Shown piece after piece: positions 51,992 through 59,663 of a stretch of DNA of 64,000 nucleotides. The position numbers and the translations under genes are program-made. The DNA is taken from contig JAJDVT010000011.1 in NCBI GenBank assembly GCA_022826005.1, positions 1-64,000 of the forward strand. Direction: 5' to 3'. Numbering within the stretch: position 1 is the first letter of the stretch; every line of letters begins with the position of its first letter. Source of the stretch: Gemmatimonadota bacterium. GTDB lineage: Bacteria; Gemmatimonadota; Gemmatimonadetes; Longimicrobiales; Gaopeijiaceae. The notes under the pieces are model-generated. The model was not told the origin of the DNA. It was given only the letters and a program-made list of their open reading frames with translations, and made no database searches.

Positions 51992-53386
51992 ATGACCAGG
52001 AAGAAGCGAGGAGCGATGAACAGGATCCTGACCGGAGCCGGCGGCGCGGCCGCCGTCATGCTGGCCGTGGCCGCCGCCAACGCACTCACACCCTCCACCG
52101 CGGACGCCCAGGTACGCATGACCGTACCCCCGCAGACCCAGGCCGTAGCGCTGCAGGGCGCGACGATCCACACGGTCACCCAGGGCGTGATCGAGAACGG
52201 CACGATCGTCTTCGAGAACGGGGTGATCACCGCCATCGGAACGGACGTTGCGATTCCGACGGGCGCCCGGGTGGTGGACGCCACGGGCAAGCACATCTAT
52301 CCCGGCCTGATCGACGCCTACAGCGCGGTCGGGATCGCCGAGATAGGCGCGGTCGATGTCTCCAACGACCTCAACGAGATCGGCGACTTCAACCCCAACG
52401 TGCACGCCGACGTCGCGGTCAACGCGGAGAGCCGGCACATCGGGACGACCCGTTCCGCGGGCGTGCTGGTGACGCTCACGACCCCGGGCGGAGGAATGGT
52501 CTCGGGGATGTCGTCGGCGATGAACCTAGAGGGGTGGAGCTGGGAGGAGATGTCGATGGAGTCGGCGGCGGCCCTGAACGTGAACTGGCCCAACCCGCGT
52601 GGCGGCAGGTTCCGCGGATTCGGGGGCGGCAGGCCGCCCAACCTGCCCGAGGGGTTCGAGATGCCGCAAAGGCCGACCTATGAGGGGCAGGTGCAGGAGC
52701 TGAAGGACTTCTTCGCCGAGGCGCGCGCCTACCGCGACGCTCTTGCGGCCGGCGAGGAGGTGCTCAGCGACTCCCGCTACCTGGCGATGATTCCAGCTCT
52801 CAACGGGGATATCCCGGTGGTCGTTTCCGCTGAGAGCGCGGCCCAGATCAACGACGCCGTCACCTGGGGCCAGGAGGAGGGACTCCGGGTCGTGATCCGC
52901 GGCGGCCGCGACGCGATCCACGTTGCCGACCGCCTGGTGGCCAACGACATCCCGGTCATCCTGACCTCCACGATGTCGGGGCCCAGCCGCCAGTACGAGG
53001 GGTACGACGGCGCCTACACGATGCCCGCCCGGCTGCACGAAGCGGGAGTGCGCTTCGCCATCTCCGGCGGCTCCGGTTCGCTCTACTCGAACCGGCTGCC
53101 CTGGGAGGCGGGCGTGGCGGTGGCCTTCGGGCTGCCCGAGGAGGAGGCGCTCAAGGCGGTGACCATCAACGCGGCCGAGTTCATGGGGATCGACGACCGG
53201 GTCGGCTCACTGGAGCCCGGAAAGCAGGCCACCCTGCTCATCACCACGGGAACCCCGCTGGACATGACCAGCGAGATCGAACAGGCCTACATCCAGGGCC
53301 GCGAGCTCGACATGATGGACATCCAGAAGTTCTTCTTCGAGAAGTACATGACGAAGCTGATGCAGAGGCTGCGGGTGATCAGCTAG
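51992..53386 (+). CDS. Amidohydrolase-fold protein lacking metal ligands
   Basis: 464 residues, signal peptide (ILTGAGGAAAVMLAVAAANA, cleavage near ADAQ). It has the amidohydrolase composite domain (ALQGATIHTVTQGVIENGTI) and the terminal strand motif DDRVGSLEPGKQATLLI, but where HxH should be it reads PGLIDAYSAVG, and the catalytic Asp loop reads FAISGGSGSLYS. It is therefore unlikely to bind a dinuclear metal. Being 6 bp downstream of an active relative, it may be a structural partner subunit. Start ATG 51992 has GGAGGGAG ten bases upstream; a second ATG at 52016 is possible. Confidence 0.85.
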   Translation: MTRKKRGAMNRILTGAGGAAAVMLAVAAANALTPSTADAQVRMTVPPQTQAVALQGATIHTVTQGVIENGTIVFENGVITAIGTDVAIPTGARVVDATGKHIYPGLIDAYSAVGIAEIGAVDVSNDLNEIGDFNPNVHADVAVNAESRHIGTTRSAGVLVTLTTPGGGMVSGMSSAMNLEGWSWEEMSMESAAALNVNWPNPRGGRFRGFGGGRPPNLPEGFEMPQRPTYEGQVQELKDFFAEARAYRDALAAGEEVLSDSRYLAMIPALNGDIPVVVSAESAAQINDAVTWGQEEGLRVVIRGGRDAIHVADRLVANDIPVILTSTMSGPSRQYEGYDGAYTMPARLHEAGVRFAISGGSGSLYSNRLPWEAGVAVAFGLPEEEALKAVTINAAEFMGIDDRVGSLEPGKQATLLITTGTPLDMTSEIEQAYIQGRELDMMDIQKFFFEKYMTKLMQRLRVIS

Positions 53387-53393
53387 CGGGGGT

Positions 53394-53460
53394 GCTCCCT
53401 CCTGGGAGCAGGCGGCGGTGGCGGTGGCTTCCCGGCCGGAGGCCCTCCGCCACCGCCGCC
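53394..53460. terminator. Two tandem hairpins between convergent genes
   Basis: GCTCCC/GGGAGC (53394-53409, 4-nt loop) and a perfect 14-bp stem GGCGGCGGTGGCGG (53411-53424) / CCGCCACCGCCGCC (53447-53460). They fill the gap between an amidohydrolase and a converging propeller gene, so a bidirectional terminator is likely even without a T-run. Confidence 0.6.
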
Positions 53461-53464
53461 GCGT

Positions 53465-54481
53465 TCATCGCGGAAGCTCCCAGATCCTGACCTCCGGAAA
53501 CAATACCGTATGCAACGTGGCGAGGCGCCCGTCCGACAGGAGAGCCACGGCCCGGGCGTGCTCGGGAAGCCGCCTCGAACCCAGGTAGGCACCGTCTGAC
53601 ACTCGGTAGAAGTCCAGGACTCGTGCGTGACCCTCTTCGTCCCCGGTCTTCACGAGCACGATGGCCCGGGAACCATCGGCGGCCACCGACCCGGCAACCT
53701 CGGGCGCCTCGGGGTCGACCCTGGTTGCGCGGAGCGACCTGATTCCCTCCAGCCCCATCGCCTGCGGGTCAAGGGTTTCCGTAACCGTTTGCGGGAATGG
53801 GATCGAATCGATGCCGTCAACCACCCGCGCCGAGCCCACGCCGTCATGGAATACGATTCGACTGGACCAGCGGAATACCTGCACGCCACCCCAGCTCCCG
53901 TCACCAGCGATGTAGGATTCGCAAGTCAGGTTCTGCTCGCAGGAGGTCAACGCGCGCGTCTCGTCCACGATGCGACTCTGGTCCGATACGGTCCACCAGG
54001 TTGTCCCTTCCTTCGCGGGGACGCTCACCTCCACTCGAGCCAGGGCGTCGCGGGCTGGCAGCAGACGCCGGGTCCTCGCGACTTCCCGGCGCAGGAGGAC
54101 CGTGGCCACGAACTCTCCCGACTCGGCGTCGAACACGGTCACCCGGGGCTGCTCCCTGTCGAGGGCCAGCACCCGCCCGTCCGGGGTGACCTTGACATCC
54201 TCGATCACCGTGAACTCCCCGGGCCCCCGGCCGGACCGTCCCGCTCTCCAGCGCCGCGTGCCGTCGACATGGAATGCGCGAATGGTCGCGGCCTCGGCGA
54301 TGAGAAACCCCCCACCCGGATCGCTGATCAACCGCCAGGGATCGCCGAAAAGATCGCCATCCTGATCGGTGATCGTGGCGCTGAGAATCGGTTCCGCCAG
54401 CCAGCGACGCCGGACTTCCTGGGAATCGGCGGGTCGAGGCCACAGGGACAGGCCGGTCAACAGGAGAAGGCTGGTCCGCAT
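53465..54481 (-). CDS. 6-bladed beta-propeller secreted protein
   Basis: 338 residues, the shortest of the set. Signal peptide MRTSLLLLTGLSLWPRPADS. Blades: GGGFLIAEAATIRAFHVDGT, GRSGRGPGEF (family motif), GRVLALDREQPRVTVFDAES, and an internal Cys pair (SCEQNLTC). The start lies 5 bp after the stop of the multiheme cytochrome gene, so it belongs to the cytochrome operon (57536 to 53465) and could bind or dock a redox partner in the periplasm; that role is inferred only from position. Confidence 0.78.
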   Translation of the reverse strand: MRTSLLLLTGLSLWPRPADSQEVRRRWLAEPILSATITDQDGDLFGDPWRLISDPGGGFLIAEAATIRAFHVDGTRRWRAGRSGRGPGEFTVIEDVKVTPDGRVLALDREQPRVTVFDAESGEFVATVLLRREVARTRRLLPARDALARVEVSVPAKEGTTWWTVSDQSRIVDETRALTSCEQNLTCESYIAGDGSWGGVQVFRWSSRIVFHDGVGSARVVDGIDSIPFPQTVTETLDPQAMGLEGIRSLRATRVDPEAPEVAGSVAADGSRAIVLVKTGDEEGHARVLDFYRVSDGAYLGSRRLPEHARAVALLSDGRLATLHTVLFPEVRIWELPR

Positions 54482-54486
54482 CCCCC

Positions 54487-56307
54487 CTAACCGGACCCCC
54501 CTACCGCCTCATCCGAAGCCAGCAGCAGCGCCGAAGACTCCGACATTTCCCGGTAGTATGCCACGAACCGCTGTGTCTCCGGTGCGTCGTACGCCGCCAG
54601 GTTCTCCGCCCAGCGGTACCCGATCGGCTGGAACCAGAGTTGGGCGACGATGGTGAAGGGCCCGGCCGCGGGATTCACCGCTACCGAGTAGCGCACCTGG
54701 TCGGAGCCGGCCGCGAAGTCGGGGTCCGAGGTGGCGGTGCCGATGGGGCGGACGCGGGCGTCGGCGCGGGCGGCGTCGAAGCCGTCCGGGAGGATGCGGT
54801 TGTCCTTTACCCAGCGTGCCGCGGACATGAGGCCAGTGGTGACGGTGCCGGATGCATCGACCATCACGCCCTGGTAGACCTGGACCTGGCCGGGTGAGTC
54901 GATGGTGGTGTGATGGGGCTCGTAGCCGGCGCCGTTCTCGTCGTGGTCGTCGCCGGTGACGCTGCCGTCGGGGTTGAGCGCGCCGGATTCGAAGATGAGG
55001 CGCCCGGCGGCATCGGTGACGGCGACGCGCAGCCAGGCGCGCCGCGACGGGTAGGCGGTGGGGAACTTGTGGCCGGCCTGGTTGCGCACGGTGACGGTGG
55101 CGGTGAGGCGGCCGTCCTGCACGACGGGGTCGCCGATCCCGATGGTGGCGGTCGCCGTGCGGAGGTGGTCGGCGGTGCGCTCGGCGGCGAGCTCCAGCTC
55201 CTGGGGGAGCGCGGTCACGCCGAGTTCGGCCCGGTAGCGGTTCAGCATCCTCAGCATGAAGAAGTTGCCGCCGCGGAAGACGTGCCGGGAGACCTCGGGG
55301 CGGGCCTGTCCGAGCACGCGCGTCACGGGGACGTCTTCGCCGACCTCGGGCATGTGGCAGTCCTGGCAGCTGTGCTCGCGCGGGCCGCCGTCGGCGTAGT
55401 CGCTCGCCTGCCACTCCAGGAACGGGGCCTGCTCGGGGAAGGGGGGCCCGGATCCGCCGGCTTGTACCGCATGGGTGATTACGGTGTGGCACGACGCGCA
55501 CAGCCCGGACGATGTGACATGCTCGCCCAGCGTGGGGCGGAAGCCGGTCGCCGAATGCATGATCCCGACGCCGCCCTCGTCGGGCTCGAAGGGGCCGAAG
55601 ACCGGGCGGCCCTCGGGCGGCGTCTCAGGGGCGATCTCGAAGCGGGCCGTGAAGGTCGCCTCGGTGCCGAGGCCGTCCGGCTGGATCTGATGGCAGAGCG
55701 CGCAGGAGACGCCGTCGGCCGCCAGGGCCGCGTACGGTCCCTCGGCGTCGCCGACCGGCAGGTTCGCGAAGACCTGGCCGGAGCCGCCGTCCTGGATCGC
55801 GGCCACGGTGGCCATCGGCATATGGCAGCGGGCGCACTCGCCTTCGATGGCGGCCGCCGCTTCGGGATGGTCCATGACTTCGCGCCGGACGGCCGCATGG
55901 AAGTACGGGTCGCGAGCGCTGTTCGCCATCATCGAGGCGCGCCAGTCGAAGCCGATCGAAACATCGGTGCCGTCCTCGGCGGCGACGCCCTTGTGGCAGG
56001 CGATGCAGCGGTCGGCGGTGTGGAAGTTGTCGGCGGGGTCGGCGGCGGCGGAAAGGACGGTCGCGTGGGGCGCGGCCTCGGCAGGGCGTAGAAGCTGCGC
56101 GAGGGGCGGGGTCTCCGCGGTCGCGTCCGCGGGCAACGTTCCCGCCATGGGGAGCGCTACCGAGGTCGTTACTGGGAGGCCTGCCGAGGGCGGCACCGAG
56201 GGCGCTACCGACGGCGCTCCCCCCGCGACCAGTGCACAGCCCGCCAGGCCGACACCGCACGCCGCGGTGAATCTCATCCCCACGAATGCCCGTCTCCTCT
56301 TCGACAT
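54487..56307 (-). CDS. Pentaheme c-type cytochrome, probable lipoprotein
   Basis: 606 residues from the ATG at 56307. Signal sequence with RRR n-region and LAGC (Cys24), a possible lipobox. Five CxxCH heme sites: CIACH (~101), CARCH (~157), CALCH (~201), CASCH (~270) and CQDCH (~315), in the spacing seen in cytochrome c554/multiheme dehydrogenase-like proteins. The C-terminal ~270 residues are beta-rich without heme sites (TVTVRNQAGHKFPTAYPSRR region) and resemble the domain that follows such multiheme proteins. Starts 2 bp after the upstream cytochrome/barrel gene. Electron transfer across or at the outer membrane is plausible. Confidence 0.88.
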   Translation of the reverse strand: MSKRRRAFVGMRFTAACGVGLAGCALVAGGAPSVAPSVPPSAGLPVTTSVALPMAGTLPADATAETPPLAQLLRPAEAAPHATVLSAAADPADNFHTADRCIACHKGVAAEDGTDVSIGFDWRASMMANSARDPYFHAAVRREVMDHPEAAAAIEGECARCHMPMATVAAIQDGGSGQVFANLPVGDAEGPYAALAADGVSCALCHQIQPDGLGTEATFTARFEIAPETPPEGRPVFGPFEPDEGGVGIMHSATGFRPTLGEHVTSSGLCASCHTVITHAVQAGGSGPPFPEQAPFLEWQASDYADGGPREHSCQDCHMPEVGEDVPVTRVLGQARPEVSRHVFRGGNFFMLRMLNRYRAELGVTALPQELELAAERTADHLRTATATIGIGDPVVQDGRLTATVTVRNQAGHKFPTAYPSRRAWLRVAVTDAAGRLIFESGALNPDGSVTGDDHDENGAGYEPHHTTIDSPGQVQVYQGVMVDASGTVTTGLMSAARWVKDNRILPDGFDAARADARVRPIGTATSDPDFAAGSDQVRYSVAVNPAAGPFTIVAQLWFQPIGYRWAENLAAYDAPETQRFVAYYREMSESSALLLASDEAVGGSG

Positions 56308-56309
56308 CC

Positions 56310-57536
56310 TCACCACCCCTCGAAGAAGCCGCCGTCGAACCAGTCCAGCAGCACATAAGCGACCAGCCGCATCGGTCGCGCGTATTCGTTCGCGCCGCTC
56401 CCCACCGGCACGAGCACGCCGATGTTCCCCAGCACATGCTGCCGCGTGTTCAGCGCGACCTGCACCTGGGGAATGAGATCGAACTCCGTCTCCGCCCCCG
56501 ATTCCAGGTGGTGCTTCGCTTGCACCTCCACCATCGGGGTCCAGGCCCGTCCCCACTCCCCCTCCGTGAAGGTCGCTCCCAGCACGAAGCGCCCGAACAC
56601 CTCGTTGGCCGCGTCCTCGTAGAGCGGCGCTTCAACCCCCCCCTGGGCCTGGATGAAGGCGTCGTTGGGAAGGATCTGCCCGAACGACGCGTACGCCTCA
56701 AGCCTGTTGCCGGGCGCGCCCAGCCCCGCCTCCTCGTCGCCCGTGGCCACGAACACCTCGCCGCCGAGAGAGAAGATCGTGCCAGACGAGGAACTGTGGT
56801 ACAGCGCGTGCTTCACGCCCAGCACGATGTCGCCCAGCCCGTGGCCCCCGCCCTCGGCCGCGGCACCGCCGTGGTCGTGATCGTGACCGTCCGATTCGGT
56901 GTGCGCTGCCCGCCACCCGTAGGGGATCACTACCTCGACCTGGCTGCGGGGACCGTAGCGCCGCTCGTAGACGTACGCCCCCATCGCGGCCCCGTCCCCC
57001 TCCAGATCCACTCCCGCCTCCACCACCCACTCGTCCTCCGGATACGCCTTCGTGGTGAGGAGCGGCCGCGGCAGGTTGAGCTCCCCGCGCGGCCAGTTGT
57101 CATCGGTGCACAGGCTGCGGATGTAGCCCATCACGCGCTCGAGCTGCTCCGCGGTGAGCGCGCCGCGAAACGCCGGCATCATTTCGCTGAAGCCGCGCAC
57201 CGGCCCGCCCTCGTGCGCCACCGCGATCCAGTCCCCGTCGGGCTCGCGCGCGGCGAAGTCGCAGTCGGTGAAGTCAGGCATCTCCTCCTCGAAGGCCAGC
57301 AGGGAGGGCTCGACCCCGGTGCCGTCGAGGCCGTGGCAGTTGGCGCAGGAGTTGGCGTAGATGGCCTCGCCGGAAGCGTCGGCGAGGTCGGCGCCGTTGA
57401 CGGCGTAGGGAAGCTGGGCGGATGAGGGGGCAGCGAAGCAGAGCTGCAGGGCCCCGAGCGCGAAGGCGCTCAACCGGAGGGACGAAACCGTCGAAACGAC
57501 GGCCGGTATGAATTGGCCCGGCGCTGATCCCCTCAT
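56310..57536 (-). CDS. Mono-heme cytochrome c fused to an outer-membrane barrel-like domain
   Basis: 408 residues. Signal peptide up to SSAQ (~40). Residues ~50-140 are a class I cytochrome c: CANCH (Cys64-His68) and an axial Met in FSEMMPAFRG. Residues ~160-408 show amphipathic strands (EDEWVVEAGVDLEGD, YERRYGPRSQVEVVIPYGW, FSLGGEVFVATGDEEAG, FGRFVLGATF) and a terminal aromatic (FFEGW), a pattern of transporter-like outer-membrane beta-barrels, plus a His/Asp loop (SDGHDHDHGG). A heme domain plugged to a barrel would make a compact electron conduit with the pentaheme protein encoded next. ATG at 57536 (GGAG four bases upstream); a GTG immediately precedes it. Confidence 0.82.
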   Translation of the reverse strand: MRGSAPGQFIPAVVSTVSSLRLSAFALGALQLCFAAPSSAQLPYAVNGADLADASGEAIYANSCANCHGLDGTGVEPSLLAFEEEMPDFTDCDFAAREPDGDWIAVAHEGGPVRGFSEMMPAFRGALTAEQLERVMGYIRSLCTDDNWPRGELNLPRPLLTTKAYPEDEWVVEAGVDLEGDGAAMGAYVYERRYGPRSQVEVVIPYGWRAAHTESDGHDHDHGGAAAEGGGHGLGDIVLGVKHALYHSSSSGTIFSLGGEVFVATGDEEAGLGAPGNRLEAYASFGQILPNDAFIQAQGGVEAPLYEDAANEVFGRFVLGATFTEGEWGRAWTPMVEVQAKHHLESGAETEFDLIPQVQVALNTRQHVLGNIGVLVPVGSGANEYARPMRLVAYVLLDWFDGGFFEGW

Positions 57537-57607
57537 CACGCTCCCGGAATGGTTTCGGCTCAGCCCTTACCCGACCCGGGCGGGCCGGTACACGCCGGTA
57601 TAGTACG

Positions 57608-57670
57608 TCAGATCTTGGACCGCAGCCAGTCGAGGATGAAGCGCACGATGCGCTTGAGGATATTTGCCAT
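57608..57670 (-). CDS. 20-residue cationic amphipathic peptide
   Basis: The frame reads MANILKRIVRFILDWLRSKI. Five basic residues against one acidic, and hydrophobic Ile/Leu/Val/Phe/Trp at i, i+3/4 spacing, predict an amphipathic membrane-active helix like delta-lysin/phenol-soluble modulins, type I toxins (TisB/Ibs class) or leaderless bacteriocins. AAGGGA lies upstream of the ATG and a candidate promoter at 57733-57763. It stands alone between the cytochrome operon and the DAO-like gene, both on the same strand. No homologue is recognised by eye; being a real gene rests on composition, SD and promoter. Confidence 0.55.
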   Translation of the reverse strand: MANILKRIVRFILDWLRSKI

Positions 57671-57732
57671 GGGGTCCGTCCCTTCGGTTTCGGTTCTTCC
57701 AGGCGGGGCTCCGGGTTCCGGGCCCCATTTGA

Positions 57733-57763
57733 ATTAATGGGCCTACGAGGGGCATCGCGTCAA
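57733..57763 (-). promoter_or_regulatory. Candidate promoter of the small peptide gene
   Basis: On the - strand TTGACG (57758-57763), 19 bp, ATTAAT (57733-57738). The -10 sits in an imperfect inverted repeat (GGCCCATT / AATGGGGCC). It would give a ~55-nt untranslated leader before the ATG at 57670. Confidence 0.45.
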
Positions 57764-57846
57764 AAGTTGCGGAGCGCCGGCCCGCAAATCCGCTGGCGCA
57801 ACGCCGGGCGGACTCATGCCGACCACCGGCCTCGACTCTCCTGCTG

Positions 57847-58998
57847 TCAGCCGACCTTCCGCGCCATCGCGTCGAACAACGCGCCGTGCACCTCGAGAAT
57901 CCGATCCGTCTGGCGGGCGTTGGGTTGCAGCGTCTCCTCGCCGCGGTTGAAGGTGCCTCCGAGGAGCACGCCGTCGGCGCGCGGGAACATGTATTGACTG
58001 CCGCCGCGCGAGAAGCGCCCGCCCCCGATGGTCAGGTAGTCGAGCTCCGGTTGGGGACGCAGGACCACGAGTTGCCCCTTCACGGGCACCACACCGTCGT
58101 CGCCGAAGAGATCGCGGGCGCCGAGTCCGGTGCAGTTGACGATTACCGGTTCGGCCAGCCCCGCCAGCTGTCCCCGGTCGGCGATCTCCCCCACAACCAC
58201 GCGTCCCCCCGCAACCCGGAAGTCCCGCATCAGCGCACGGAGGTAGCGAGGCGGCTCGATGAACATGGTTACCACCCGGCGGGCGAAGCGGGTGGGGAAG
58301 GGGTGTTCGTCGCCTTCGAGGTCTTCCAACTCGGGGTAGAGGTCGCGGATGCGGGCCATGTAGCCGGGGATGCCTGGCGGACGCTCCGACAGGAAGTAGT
58401 TGTCTATCCAGCGCACGCCGTAGTCGGGGCCGACCAGGGTTTGGAAGTGGCGGTGGGCGCGCCGCGAGGCGTCCTCGAACTGGACGCCGAAGGGGCCGTG
58501 CAGGGAGTCCGCGACGGAGGTGGGGGACCACTGAGCGCCGGCGATGTTCGATGTCGTGTCCGGCGGCAGGTCACGGGCGTAGATGGTGACAGTGCGGCCG
58601 CGGCGCTGCAGAAGACGTGCTGTAGCCAGCCCCACAGCGCCTGCGCCGATGACCGCCACGTCCCCCTCCCTCCCTCGCCCCACCCGCCCGCCCCCCGTCA
58701 CCAGGTCGGCGGCCATGTCAGCCGTCCCCCAGGATAGGGTGACGCCCCCGCCCCCGTGCCCGTAGTTGTGCACGAGCAGCTTGCCCGCGAACGACTCGGC
58801 CCGCACCACGAATCCCTCCGACCGGTAAGGTCTGAGCCCCACATCGACCCGGATCACTCGCTCCGGCGAAATGCGCGCGGGCCGGATCCCGGCGAAGGTG
58901 TCTTCCCACCGCCGCCGGCCCGCAACGGACGCGCATCCAGCCGCCAGCCCGCCCGCCAGCGCACCGGCCGTCAGCCTCAGCCAGCGGCGGCGGTCCAT
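57847..58998 (-). CDS. FAD-dependent oxidoreductase, circularly permuted DAO-like, Tat lipoprotein
   Basis: 383 residues from the ATG at 58998. Twin-arginine n-region MDRRRWLRLTAG and lipobox GLAAGC (Cys21) predict export folded with FAD, then lipidation. The D-amino-acid-oxidase motif RPYRSEGFVVR with HNYGHGGGGVTLSWG (76-90), which is C-terminal in ordinary DAO, comes first; the Rossmann motif VAVIGAGAVGLATARLLQRR (GAGAVG, 117-122) and TTSNIAGAQWSP follow, and the chain ends with CTGLGARDL and the region that normally precedes HNYGHGG. The protein is thus a circular permutation of the DAO fold. Probable oxidation of a D-amino acid or related amine outside the cytoplasm; substrate unproven. 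Confidence 0.85.
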   Translation of the reverse strand: MDRRRWLRLTAGALAGGLAAGCASVAGRRRWEDTFAGIRPARISPERVIRVDVGLRPYRSEGFVVRAESFAGKLLVHNYGHGGGGVTLSWGTADMAADLVTGGGRVGRGREGDVAVIGAGAVGLATARLLQRRGRTVTIYARDLPPDTTSNIAGAQWSPTSVADSLHGPFGVQFEDASRRAHRHFQTLVGPDYGVRWIDNYFLSERPPGIPGYMARIRDLYPELEDLEGDEHPFPTRFARRVVTMFIEPPRYLRALMRDFRVAGGRVVVGEIADRGQLAGLAEPVIVNCTGLGARDLFGDDGVVPVKGQLVVLRPQPELDYLTIGGGRFSRGGSQYMFPRADGVLLGGTFNRGEETLQPNARQTDRILEVHGALFDAMARKVG

Positions 58999-59126
58999 TT
59001 CGCGTGCCCGCCCCGTGCGCGACGGGCCGCCACTGGCCTCGCCTTCGCCGGCCGCCTGCCCCGTTTGCGCCGGGCCGCCAATCGCATCGCTTCGGCCAGC
59101 CGCACACGAAGTCCGGCCCGAGGCGC

Positions 59127-59585
59127 CTACAGAATCTCCAGCTCCGTCGTGATTTCGATGCATCTGTGTAGCGTCCGGTACACCGGACAGCGCATGGGGT
59201 GCAGATCGTAGGCCCGGTTGATCGCTTCCTCGTCCGCCCCCGCCGCCCGCAGCTGGTATTTGACGTGAATCTTGCGCACGACGAGCACGCCTTCCTCCTT
59301 CCCGACCCCTCCCTTCACTCCCGCGGCCAGCCTTCCGTCCGAAGCGTCGATCCCGCGTGCCTCCAGCACGCCTCCGAAGGTGCCGACGAGTCAGCCGCCG
59401 GTCGCGGCGATCACGTAGTCGAGGGTTGTGGTGGTCTCGGTCTTGAGCCGGACGCCGTAATGCTCCGCGATGGCGCCGTGAACGCCGAATGCGACGGGCC
59501 CGTCGTGGGCCGGGAGCCAGGCGAGCCGGTTGGGACCGCGGACGCGTTCGATCCGGATGTCCGCTTCGTAGACGATGTCGCTCAT
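59127..59585 (-). CDS. OsmC family peroxidase-like protein, candidate selenoprotein (in-frame TGA at codon 65)
   Basis: 152 residues if TGA (59391-59393) is read as selenocysteine. Before it: MSDIVYEADIRIERVRGPNR ... LDYVIAATGG; after it, in the same frame: LVGTFGGVLEARGIDASDGR ... MRCPVYRTLHRCIEI. OsmC/Ohr proteins have a peroxidatic Cys at the start of the long helix, exactly where TGA stands, and a second Cys in a CPV motif, present here. The sequence on both sides keeps normal family length and coding quality. A hairpin matching bacterial SECIS rules lies 20-36 bases after the TGA. Without readthrough the product would be 64 residues with neither Cys. Reduction of organic hydroperoxides is the family function. 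Sec machinery genes are not in the window. ATG has GGAG ten bases upstream. Confidence 0.8.
59355..59371 (-). promoter_or_regulatory. bSECIS-like hairpin downstream of the OsmC TGA
   Basis: On the mRNA: 6-bp stem GCGUGC / GCACGC with the 5-nt loop UGGAG. The loop lies 26-30 nt after the UGA, within the 16-37 nt window known for bacterial SECIS elements, and has G at its second position. Found by eye; energy not computed. Confidence 0.7.
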
Positions 59586-59663
59586 GTGGGGATTGCTCCG
59601 TTCAGTACCGTGGGAGGAGGGCCTGCCGGACGGGTACGGGTTGAGGGTTCACCGGGAGTCAGG

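Noticed and set aside
48986..52438. An 1150-codon open frame on the - strand opposite the amidohydrolases
   Set aside because: Composition (His/Arg/Val/Gly) and lack of motifs mark it as a shadow; the + strand proteins have signal peptides, SD sites and family motifs.
57608..57755. Longer open frames covering the small peptide region on either strand
   Set aside because: They lack SD sites, have shadow-like Arg/Pro/Gly composition and no conserved features; the 20-codon frame has a better start and composition.
59391..59393. OsmC gene as a plain nonsense-mutated pseudogene
   Set aside because: The stop is TGA, falls precisely on the catalytic Cys position, and is followed by a SECIS-like hairpin at the right distance; coding quality is unbroken on both sides. 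Not formally excluded.
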